From Vulcanimicrobiota bacterium (GTDB taxonomy: Bacteria; Vulcanimicrobiota; Vulcanimicrobiia; Vulcanimicrobiales; Vulcanimicrobiaceae), in contig JACRTZ010000049.1 in the NCBI GenBank assembly GCA_014304965.1, positions 1 through 20,378 of the forward strand: 20,378 nucleotides of DNA, read 5' to 3'. Shown one piece after another: positions 1 to 6,849 of this stretch. How positions within the stretch are numbered: the stretch's first letter is position 1; every line of letters begins with the position of its first letter. The notes under the pieces are model-generated. The model saw only the letters and a list, made by a program, of their open reading frames with translations, did no database searches and was not told the DNA's origin. Both the position numbers and the translations under genes were made by a program.

Positions 1-567
1 ACTCAAACGATAGCCATCGCCGTCGGGCACGGCTTTGGTGCGAACCTGCGCGAGGTCGGAGCCCGCCTGCGGCTCGGTGAGGTCCATCGTGCCGGCCCAT
101 TTACCCGACACCAAGTTCGGCACGAAACGCTGCTTTTGTTCCTCGGTGCCGCACAGCAAAATCGCTTCGATCGCGCCCTGATTGAGCAGCGGGCACAGCG
201 AGAAGCCGAGGTTGGCCGCATTCCACATCTCGAGGGTCGCGGTGGACAGTACTTGCGGCAAGCCCTGTCCGCCGTATTCGGGCGGTAGCGGCAGACCGAT
301 CCAGCCCGCCTCTGCGAAACGATGGTACGCTTCTTTGAAGCCGGCCGGCGTTTTCACGCGACCGTCAATCCAGCGCGCGCCTTCGCGGTCGCCGACCGCA
401 TTGAGCGGCGCGAGTACGCCGGACGCAAACGCTCCGGCCTCCTCGAGCACGGGGTCCATCACGTCGGCGGCCTCTTCGAACCCCGGCAGCTTCGCGATCG
501 CCGCAAAATCGGCGAGTTCGTTTATCAGAAAGTGGAAGTCGCGCAGCGGTGCTTGATACGTGCTCAT
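1..567 (-). CDS. acyl-CoA dehydrogenase, N-terminal part (runs off left edge)
   Basis: The first 189 residues of an FAD-dependent acyl-CoA dehydrogenase are visible from an ATG at 567; the frame stays open to base 1, so the C-terminal two thirds lie outside. Acyl-CoA dehydrogenases oxidise acyl-CoA thioesters to 2-enoyl-CoA and pass electrons to ETF. The N-terminal extension (residues 1-60, with the stretch LEEAGAFASGVLAPLN near 41-56) resembles the larger subgroup that includes 3-methylmercaptopropionyl-CoA dehydrogenase (DmdC-like). The family signature MDLTEPQAGSD lies at 161-171 and YGGQGLP at 98-104. It is the fourth gene of the regulator/hydratase/SDR operon, 57 bases after the SDR stop. 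A GGG about 10 bases before the ATG is a weak ribosome binding site. The family is sure; the substrate is not. Confidence 0.93.
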   Translation of the reverse strand, partial: MSTYQAPLRDFHFLINELADFAAIAKLPGFEEAADVMDPVLEEAGAFASGVLAPLNAVGDREGARWIDGRVKTPAGFKEAYHRFAEAGWIGLPLPPEYGGQGLPQVLSTATLEMWNAANLGFSLCPLLNQGAIEAILLCGTEEQKQRFVPNLVSGKWAGTMDLTEPQAGSDLAQVRTKAVPDGDGYRLS

Positions 568-594
568 GAGGCTGCCCAGATTCGCCCTCGAGCG

Positions 595-624
595 CAGCGG
601 TCCCGGGCGTCCGGGAACCGGCTG
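595..624 (-). promoter_or_regulatory. intercistronic hairpin between SDR and acyl-CoA dehydrogenase genes
   Basis: Immediately after the SDR stop codon lies an imperfect inverted repeat: arms GGTCCCGG (599-606) and CCGGGAACC (611-619, one bulged A), extended by CAGC (595-598) and GCTG (621-624), with a four-base loop GCGT. No T-run follows on the minus strand, so it is not a standard intrinsic terminator. It could protect or process the operon mRNA, or lower expression of the last gene. Function is inference. Confidence 0.5.
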
Positions 625-1398
625 CTAGTCGAAGCCTGCTAGCGTGGTTCCGCCGTCGATCACGATGGTCTGCCCCGTGACGAATGCGCCTGCGCGAGCC
701 GCCAAGAACACGGCGGCGCCTGCGACGTCGTCAACGACCCCGAGCCGTCCCAGCGGGTAATGTTCGAGCGCGCGGCGGTAGAGCGCCGGATCCTCGTACA
801 GGGCTTTGGCAAAGTCGGTTTGGATGATGCCGGGTGCGAGGCAATTCACGCGCACGTTTTTGGCGCCCCACTCGACGGCGAGGTTGCGCGCCAGCTGCGA
901 ATCGGCCGCCTTGGACATGCCGTACGCGCCGAGGTAGCGCGTTCCCATCAAACCCGCGATGCTCGAAACAATGACGACCGCACCGTCTTTCCGCTCGGCC
1001 ATGCCGGGGATGACCATGTTGCACAGCCACAGCGTCGAGCGCACGTTCGTACCCATGATCTTGTCGAACGCTTCGTCCGGGATCTTCGAAATCGGTCCGA
1101 AGTACGGATTGACGGCGGCATTGCACACGAGCACGTCGATCTTCCCGTACCGCTCGAGCGTCGCAGCGACGAGGGCCGACAATTCGTCCTTGCGTCCGAC
1201 GTTACACGGAAACGCGACGGCTTCGCCACCCGCGCGCGCGATCTCGTCGCGGGCCGCCTCGCACGCTTCCGGCTTACGGCTTGAAACGACGACGCGCGCA
1301 CCGTGTTCGGCCATCCGCTTCGCGATGCCCAGACCGATGCCGCGGGTCGAGCCGGTGACGAGCGCGACTTTGCCGCCGAGGGTAAAGAGCTCGCTCAC
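625..1398 (-). CDS. SDR family NAD(P)-dependent oxidoreductase
   Basis: A complete 257-residue classical short-chain dehydrogenase, the usual length. The nucleotide-binding motif TGSTRGIG is at 15-22, NAA at 93-95, the catalytic Ser at 145/146, and Tyr159 with Lys163 form YGMSK. The C-terminal part (NCLAPGIIQTDF, then an IDGGTT end) resembles DHRS4-like and 3-hydroxyacyl-CoA or glucose dehydrogenase-like SDRs. In this operon it most plausibly oxidises a hydroxyacyl-CoA or a related alcohol, which is inference. The start is GTG at 1398; the preceding enoyl-CoA hydratase stop shares the bases GTGA (1395-1398), so translation is probably coupled. Cytosolic, with no signal peptide. Confidence 0.95.
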   Translation of the reverse strand: MSELFTLGGKVALVTGSTRGIGLGIAKRMAEHGARVVVSSRKPEACEAARDEIARAGGEAVAFPCNVGRKDELSALVAATLERYGKIDVLVCNAAVNPYFGPISKIPDEAFDKIMGTNVRSTLWLCNMVIPGMAERKDGAVVIVSSIAGLMGTRYLGAYGMSKAADSQLARNLAVEWGAKNVRVNCLAPGIIQTDFAKALYEDPALYRRALEHYPLGRLGVVDDVAGAAVFLAARAGAFVTGQTIVIDGGTTLAGFD

Positions 1399-2189
1399 GC
1401 GCGCGTAAAAGCCGGCCGCCGCTTTTCAATGAAGGCGCGCACGCCTTCGCGCAGGTCGGGGAGATGCGCGGCAACCTCTTGCAGCTCGGCTTCTTCGTCG
1501 AGCCATGCGGCGAACGCCGGCATGGCAGCGCGGTTGAAGGCGCGCTTCGTCAGGGCGACGGCCACCGGCGAAAGCCCCGCAAGCCGCTCGGCGTACGCTT
1601 GCGCTTCGACGGCGAGCGTCGCGGCCGGAACGACTTTGTTGACGAGGCCCAAGCGATGAGCATCGGCTGCGTCAATGCGATCGCTCGTCCATGCAAGCTC
1701 GAGCGCACGGCCGAAGCCCGCGAGCAGCGGCAGCATGAAACTGCCGCCGCCGTCGGGGATCAAGCCGATCTTTGAGAAACCGAGCGTCAACTGGGCATCG
1801 TCGGCGGCGATGCGCAGGTCGCAAGCGAGCGCGAGCGACAGACCCGCGCCCGCGGCGATTCCGTTGAGCGCCGCGACGATGGGCTTCTCGGTTTCGCGAA
1901 GCGTCAACGCGATCGCATTGTAACCGCGGCGCAGATGGTCGGCGATCGAAAACGACGGCGAGGCGTGCTGCAGCTCGACGAATTCTTCGAGATCTTGACC
2001 CGCACAGAATCCGCGCCCTTCGCCGCGCAGGACAATCGCATGCACGGCGCGATCGTCGCGGGCGTCGCGTAGCGCCGCGAGCAGTGCGGCGGTTTGCGCT
2101 TGCGTGAACGCGTTCAGTTTGTCGGGACGGTTGAGCGACAGCGTTCGAACGCCGGCGCGATCGGACGTGAGAATGGCACGATCGTTCAT
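1395..2189 (-). CDS. enoyl-CoA hydratase/isomerase family protein (PaaG-like)
   Basis: A 264-residue crotonase-fold protein. The oxyanion-hole segments are FCAGQDL (61-67) and NGIAAGAG (109-116). The segment IGLIPDGGGSF (141-151) carries a single acidic residue, Asp146, where classical hydratases have Glu; this FCAGQDL plus IPD pattern is typical of PaaG-type isomerases (1,2-epoxyphenylacetyl-CoA isomerase and relatives) more than of FadB-type hydratases. It acts on CoA thioesters in the cytosol. The ATG at 2189 overlaps the regulator stop as ATGA (2186-2189), and its own TGA overlaps the SDR start. No other phenylacetate-pathway genes are seen, so a role in phenylacetate degradation itself is not supported. 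Confidence 0.94.
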   Translation of the reverse strand: MNDRAILTSDRAGVRTLSLNRPDKLNAFTQAQTAALLAALRDARDDRAVHAIVLRGEGRGFCAGQDLEEFVELQHASPSFSIADHLRRGYNAIALTLRETEKPIVAALNGIAAGAGLSLALACDLRIAADDAQLTLGFSKIGLIPDGGGSFMLPLLAGFGRALELAWTSDRIDAADAHRLGLVNKVVPAATLAVEAQAYAERLAGLSPVAVALTKRAFNRAAMPAFAAWLDEEAELQEVAAHLPDLREGVRAFIEKRRPAFTRA

Positions 2190-4765
2190 GAACGACGGGC
2201 TTCGGCAGCCACGACCGCGACCATCTGCGCGCGCGATTTGACACCCAGCTTGCGATAGATGGCCGCCAAATGATTGTCCACCGTGCGAACGCTCACGAAG
2301 AGCGTCGCGGCGATCTCGCTCGAACGTTTGCCCTCGACGACCAGGCGGGCGATTTCGCTCTCGCGGGCCGTCAGGCCGGAAATGATGTCGGGTTCGCCCG
2401 CGAGCGACGCCGCGTCGAGACGGTCGAGCACCTCGTCGAGCTTGAGCGCCGCTCCCCGTTCGAACGCCGTTTCGAACGCGCGGACCCCCAATCGCTCCTT
2501 CACCGATGCGATCGCGGCCGCCAGGATCGGGGCAAATGACGGATTGACCGGATTTTTGTGACGCTCGCGCCAGGCCGTGGCAAAACCGATCGTCTCCGCC
2601 AGCAAGTGCTCGTCGAAGCCGGCCGCCGCGCCCGACACGACAGCGTCTTCGAGAACTTGCGCGACGGATTGTGGAACCTCGCTCGTGCGCGCAACGGCGT
2701 ACGCTTCGCGATACGTGCGCCAGGCGGCGGCGCGTTCGCCCGCTGCAAACTGATTGAGCGCGAGCAAATCGAGGGCCTCGAGCATGCGGAAGCCTTCGCG
2801 GCGGCAGATTTCCAACGCTTCGCGTGCATGCGCGACGCCGTCAACGTATTCGCCGCGCAAGTAGGCGAGGTTCGCCCGGTTGTTGACCAAGTTTTCGTAA
2901 TCGTAGGTGGCGGCCGCGTCGCGAACGGCCATCGCCGCCGCAAAGAATTCCTCGGCTTCGTCGAGCCGGCCCACGGCGGACGCAAGCGAACCGAGATTCT
3001 TACGGATCTGGAACATGGCGGAGCGGTCGCCCAGACGCTCGTACATCGGCAGCGCTTCGCGAAAGAGTTCTTCGCACTTCGCGTAGTCGCCGATCCGATA
3101 CGAGGCGACCGCGAAGGACGCGAGGCCGTGCGCGGTTCCGATCTCGTCGCCCGCCGCGCGAAACGCTGCGACCGCCCGCTCGTTGAATTGGTAGGCGTCG
3201 TCCTCCTCACTGCTCGTAGCCCACGTTCCGGCCGTCCGCAGCCCGTACGCATACCACGAGGTCGCACGCTGTTCCGGACGGATCGCTTCGAGCAGCCGGC
3301 GGCCCACCGGCAGCATCGGGCGCGAGAGCACGCGCACCTGCACGTAACGGCGCAGTGCGGCGAGCATCTCGACGCCGATGCGCGCGATGCCGTCTTCTTC
3401 GCACGCCCAATGAAGCGCGGTCGCGATGTTGGCGAACTCGCTGTCCACGAGCGCGAATGCACCGTGGTCGATACGCGCGATGCTCTCGGCGTGCCGCTGC
3501 AAGAACGCGCAGTAGTATTCGGCGTGACGACGGCTGCGCAGGCGAACCCCTTCTGGACTCTTGGCGGCCTCGCCGGCCGCGAACTCGCGCAGCGTTTCGA
3601 GCAGCCCGAAGCGGATGGCCCCTCTCACATCGGACGTGAACACGAGCGAACGGTCGCGCAACGCGCCCAAAGCCTCGAGAATCCTCGCGACCGGCAGGTC
3701 GTCTCCCGAACACACCTGTTCGGCGGCTTCGAGGGTCCAGCCGTCGTTGAAAACCGCTAGCCGCAGAAGCATCTTGCGCTGCGCGTCGTCGAGCAATTCG
3801 TACGAGAACCCCAAGGTCTCGCGCAGCGAGCGGCCGGGAACGCCGTGCGTCAGAACGGCAAAGCGGTCTTCGAGCCGGCGGTGCAGTTCTTCCAGCGACA
3901 TGAGGTTCAAGCGCGACGCGGCAAGTTCGAGTGCGAGCGGCACGCCGTCGAGGCGGCGGCAGATCTCCGCGACCAGCGGCGCGTTCCGCGAATCGAGCGT
4001 GAAGCTCGGAATTACCGCCGCGGCGCGATCGGCGAAGAAATCTATAGACGTCTCGTCGCCGACGACCGACAACGTTCCATTTACCGGCGTGAGGAAGGGC
4101 GCGATCTCGAGCGCTTCGGCCGAACTCGAAAACTTGACGCGCGAGGTTGCGAGCACCCACACGTTGCGCGAGCGGGCCAGGATCGCATCCACGAAGGCGG
4201 CCGCTTCGCTCGCGACCCCCTCGCAGCCGTCGAGTACGACGACCGTATCGCGCTCGGCCAGGGCGCCGAGAATGGCGCCTCGCAAGTTCGTGCCTGCTGC
4301 ACTCTCGATAGAGAACGAGGCGGCGAGTCGCGATTCGAAATCGCCGGGCGCCACGCCGTCGAGCGCAACGTGCGCGACGCTCGCGTTCAACTCACGCTGC
4401 AATCGTCTGGCGACGCGAATCGCGATGCGTGTCTTGCCCACCCCGGCCGGACCGACGAGCAGCGTGCAGTGCCGCTCGCGTATCATCGCAACGGCGCGCG
4501 CGCACTCCGAACGGCGCCCGACGAACGACGTCGTCGGCAACGGAAGGCCCCCGGCGCCCGCCTTCAGTTCGGTTAGTTCGCGCCGCAGCTCTCCAGCGAG
4601 CCGGCGAATCCCGAGGCTCAGCTCGGTGCCGAATTCGCGAGCGAGGCGGCGTTCGAGCCGCTGATAGACCTCGAGCGCCGCAAGCAAATCGCCAACGTCG
4701 CGCAAGGCCGTCATGGCAGCGCGGGATTCGGTTTCGAGAGATTGAGGAGAACGACGTTGCGCCAA
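2186..4765 (-). CDS. LuxR-type transcriptional regulator with NB-ARC-like ATPase and TPR region
   Basis: A large signal-transduction ATPase regulator of up to 859 residues. Residues about 18-66 look like the C-terminal end of a BTAD domain (LAALEVYQRLERRLAREFG), without the winged helix that normally precedes it. Then come Walker A GPAGVGKT (105-112), Walker B VVVLDGCE (175-182), GVPLALELAASRL (274-286), a helical/TPR region (about 330-780) and a LuxR/GerE HTH at about 797-855 (LTARESEIARLV, then SVRTVDNHLAAIYRKLG). Such proteins usually bind a small ligand or partner through the TPRs and switch on target genes. It is the first gene of the acyl-CoA operon and overlaps the next gene by 4 bases, so it may regulate that operon. 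The listed start is TTG at 4765; ATG at 4714 is an alternative. Neither has a good ribosome binding site. Confidence 0.92.
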   Translation of the reverse strand: MAQRRSPQSLETESRAAMTALRDVGDLLAALEVYQRLERRLAREFGTELSLGIRRLAGELRRELTELKAGAGGLPLPTTSFVGRRSECARAVAMIRERHCTLLVGPAGVGKTRIAIRVARRLQRELNASVAHVALDGVAPGDFESRLAASFSIESAAGTNLRGAILGALAERDTVVVLDGCEGVASEAAAFVDAILARSRNVWVLATSRVKFSSSAEALEIAPFLTPVNGTLSVVGDETSIDFFADRAAAVIPSFTLDSRNAPLVAEICRRLDGVPLALELAASRLNLMSLEELHRRLEDRFAVLTHGVPGRSLRETLGFSYELLDDAQRKMLLRLAVFNDGWTLEAAEQVCSGDDLPVARILEALGALRDRSLVFTSDVRGAIRFGLLETLREFAAGEAAKSPEGVRLRSRRHAEYYCAFLQRHAESIARIDHGAFALVDSEFANIATALHWACEEDGIARIGVEMLAALRRYVQVRVLSRPMLPVGRRLLEAIRPEQRATSWYAYGLRTAGTWATSSEEDDAYQFNERAVAAFRAAGDEIGTAHGLASFAVASYRIGDYAKCEELFREALPMYERLGDRSAMFQIRKNLGSLASAVGRLDEAEEFFAAAMAVRDAAATYDYENLVNNRANLAYLRGEYVDGVAHAREALEICRREGFRMLEALDLLALNQFAAGERAAAWRTYREAYAVARTSEVPQSVAQVLEDAVVSGAAAGFDEHLLAETIGFATAWRERHKNPVNPSFAPILAAAIASVKERLGVRAFETAFERGAALKLDEVLDRLDAASLAGEPDIISGLTARESEIARLVVEGKRSSEIAATLFVSVRTVDNHLAAIYRKLGVKSRAQMVAVVAAEARRS

Positions 4766-4787
4766 AGTACTCGTAGCTCTAAAGTAC
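4764..4787. promoter_or_regulatory. paired AAAGTAC repeat / GTACT-N11-AGTAC palindrome, candidate operator
   Basis: AAAGTAC occurs at 4764-4770 and again at 4781-4787 (17-base period). The same bases make an inverted repeat GTACT (4767-4771), 11 bases, AGTAC (4783-4787). The site sits at the 5' end of the regulator gene, after the stop of the HTH relic, where an autoregulatory operator would be expected. If it is an operator, the downstream ATG at 4714 becomes the more likely start. Inference from position and symmetry only. Confidence 0.3.
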
Positions 4788-4798
4788 GTAACGCTTCG

Positions 4799-5041
4799 CT
4801 AGCCTCGGCTCAACTCCGTCCGGCGGGATGCTTGGTGCGATGCGACCAGCACCGCGAGTTGCGCTCGGGTGCTCAGCCCCAACTTCTTGAAGATCGCCCC
4901 TATGTGGTTTTCGATCGTGCGCTGCGAGAGTTCGAGGTCGCGCCCGATCTCCGGGCTCGTCTTTCCGAGCGCAACCAGACGCGCGACCTCACCCTCGCGT
5001 TTGGTGAGCGATTTGATCGGGTCCGGAGCGCGCGGTGCTAT
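4799..5041 (-). pseudogene. orphan LuxR/GerE HTH segment (C-terminal relic of a second regulator)
   Basis: Reading the minus strand from about 5041 to the TAG at 4799-4801 gives 80 codons that contain a complete LuxR-type HTH: LTKREGEVARLVALGKTSPE, then LSQRTIENHIGAIFKKLGLS, then RAQLAVLVASHQ. It aligns along its length with the HTH at the end of the neighbouring ATPase regulator, with many substitutions. There is no ATG, GTG or TTG ahead of the domain; the frame is open upstream only inside the 3' end of the lipoprotein gene, in another frame. The simplest reading is the tail of a second ATPase-LuxR regulator whose body was deleted. The alternative is an 80-residue protein starting at a rare ATA that overlaps the lipoprotein stop (ATAG). 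Its TAG lies in the same frame as the ATPase gene, 11 codons before that gene's TTG. Confidence 0.7.
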
Positions 5042-6786
5042 CGGCCGAACGCCAAGCCGAAAGGTGACGCTAAGCCATTCGTGATCGTGAACGCCGGCGA
5101 TTGCCCAACCGAGAACGGCGGATTGTAGACGTAGATCTGATTCTGGCTCGCGTTCGAGAGATACATGTTGCCGGCGCTATCGAAGGCGATGCCGCGAATG
5201 CCGGGCAGCGGCGTCGTGAGGATGAGCGTCGCCACTTGGGATCCTTGGAAAGGCGTCGCGAACCGGTAGATCGCGGCGCCGTTGGAGTCCACGACGTAGA
5301 GGAAGCTTCCGTTGACCGCCGCGCCGCGCAGCGCGGTCGTGAAGGTGGTTGGAATGTTGCCGACGAGCGGTATGCCGGTGTAAGGCGGAGCGAACATCAG
5401 TACGGGCTGCGTGATGTTGTTATCGCCGTTGGTTACGTACAGGTTCTTCGCCGCGTCGAAGGCGATGCCGTACGAACTCGTAATGCCATTCGTGATCGTT
5501 AGCGCCGGCGTTTGGCCGCTCGAGAACGGCGACGTGTACTCGACGACCTTCGTGCTTTGGGTCGCGACGAACAGGTTGTTCGACGTTCCGTTCGGCGAGT
5601 CGAAGGCGTCGAAGCCGCCACTCGCGCCCGTGGGGGCGAGGACGATCGCAGCAGGCAGCGCCGCCCCGAGAGGCCCCGGGTAATACGACACGTTGCCGTT
5701 GTTGAACGACACGGCCAAGTCGCCGCCGAGGTTCAAGGCAACCCCGACCGGCAAGACAGTGCCGCTTCCCACTTGGAACGTCGCGGTTGGTGCGGACGCC
5801 GCCGAGAAGGGCGGAGTGAAGCGCACGACGCTCGGCAGCGTACCGCCGGCATTGGCTACATAGAGGTTGGCTGCCGTCGTCACCGGCGTTGTGGTCGGCG
5901 CAGGGGTCGGCGCCGGCGACGAGACCGGCGGCGGGGTCGCTCCGCTCGCCAGCGGCGCGGGGCCCCCGATGACCGGCAACTTGGCAATCGGACCCGAGTC
6001 GATCGCGCCGATGATGTTCGCTTGCGTGACCGGCGTGCCGTTGTAGGTGACCCGTGCGGCCTGACCGGGCCCGGCGATGGCGCCCGGGGAGACCGCGAAA
6101 GCGCTGGAATCGCTCCCGAGCTTAATCGGCGACGTGTACGTCCCGGGACCTACGATCGTATAGTTGTTGGCGTCGATGCCGAACACCAGAAGCGCAAACG
6201 TGCCCGCCACGCCCGACTGCGGAGCGCTTCCGACGAAGTTCAGCCCGATGCGCGCGACGACGCCGTTGAGCGTGACGGTCAGGGGTGTGACCGCGCCCGT
6301 CGGCGCCGGAATCGGAACGAGCGCCGTGGACAGCAGATTACCGGCGCCTTGGGGCAAGCTATAGGTAGAAATCGAAAACGCAAGCGCGCCCGGCTGCTGC
6401 ACGGTGATATTCACGGCGCAGGTCAGCGTACCGCTGCCGGTGCTGCAGGCGGGCGAACCGGCGGCAAGGTCCACCAGCGACGTGGCCGTCGTTGTGACGT
6501 TGAGCGCCCCGTTCGTTCCGACCGTACCGTACAGGACGTCGATCTTCGCCGATGCGGTCGCAGGCGACACGTATTTGGGCGAACGCGCGACCGCGCTCGC
6601 GGGAACCTGCGGGACGACGATCGTGATCGAGTATGCACTCGATGACGGCGTTAGCGTGGCTTGGTTGGGCACGGACGTGGGCGACGAGCCCCCGCCCGAG
6701 CATGCGGCCAATGCCACGAGCAGAAGAAATGCCAGAATACCGTCGCGATGCTTGATCACGAGTACCATCCTAAACGGACGGCGCAC
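5038..6786 (-). CDS. NHL/beta-propeller-type lipoprotein
   Basis: A 582-residue secreted lipoprotein. A basic N-terminus and hydrophobic stretch end in the lipobox LAAC (Cys29), followed by GGGSS. Residues about 45-275 are a beta-rich, Gly/Ser/Thr-rich region with a possible Cys114-Cys123 disulfide. A Pro/Thr linker spans about 277-305. Residues 307-582 hold about five repeats of the form PPFS-x-GQ-x-PA-x-TITNG followed by G[IL]AFD-x2-[KG]N[LM]Y[VL], as in NHL-type beta-propellers, which usually bind ligands or proteins at the cell surface. The GTG at 6786 is the listed start; ATG at 6768 (residue 7) also leaves a good signal peptide. It diverges from the beta-barrel gene across 63 bases. The exact ligand is unknown. 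Confidence 0.88.
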   Translation of the reverse strand: MRRPFRMVLVIKHRDGILAFLLLVALAACSGGGSSPTSVPNQATLTPSSSAYSITIVVPQVPASAVARSPKYVSPATASAKIDVLYGTVGTNGALNVTTTATSLVDLAAGSPACSTGSGTLTCAVNITVQQPGALAFSISTYSLPQGAGNLLSTALVPIPAPTGAVTPLTVTLNGVVARIGLNFVGSAPQSGVAGTFALLVFGIDANNYTIVGPGTYTSPIKLGSDSSAFAVSPGAIAGPGQAARVTYNGTPVTQANIIGAIDSGPIAKLPVIGGPAPLASGATPPPVSSPAPTPAPTTTPVTTAANLYVANAGGTLPSVVRFTPPFSAASAPTATFQVGSGTVLPVGVALNLGGDLAVSFNNGNVSYYPGPLGAALPAAIVLAPTGASGGFDAFDSPNGTSNNLFVATQSTKVVEYTSPFSSGQTPALTITNGITSSYGIAFDAAKNLYVTNGDNNITQPVLMFAPPYTGIPLVGNIPTTFTTALRGAAVNGSFLYVVDSNGAAIYRFATPFQGSQVATLILTTPLPGIRGIAFDSAGNMYLSNASQNQIYVYNPPFSVGQSPAFTITNGLASPFGLAFGR

Positions 6787-6849
6787 TTTACAACATAAGT
6801 AGAATTACTCATTGCTCGCCCCACCTCGGGTAGTGCATCGTTCCTTACG
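6787..6849. promoter_or_regulatory. divergent promoter region of lipoprotein and beta-barrel genes
   Basis: This 63-base spacer separates two divergent starts and must hold both promoters unless they lie in the coding regions. It is more AT-rich than its surroundings. On the plus strand TAGAAT (6800-6805) is a possible -10 box, without a convincing -35. No clear Shine-Dalgarno precedes the plus-strand ATG at 6850. Confidence 0.35.

Noticed and set aside
182..642. plus-strand open frames at the left edge
   Set aside because: Antisense to the acyl-CoA dehydrogenase gene, which shows the family signature in the opposite strand.
2558..3760. 400-codon plus-strand open frame
   Set aside because: Antisense to the TPR region of the LuxR/ATPase regulator; composition is Arg/Gln/His-rich with no motif.
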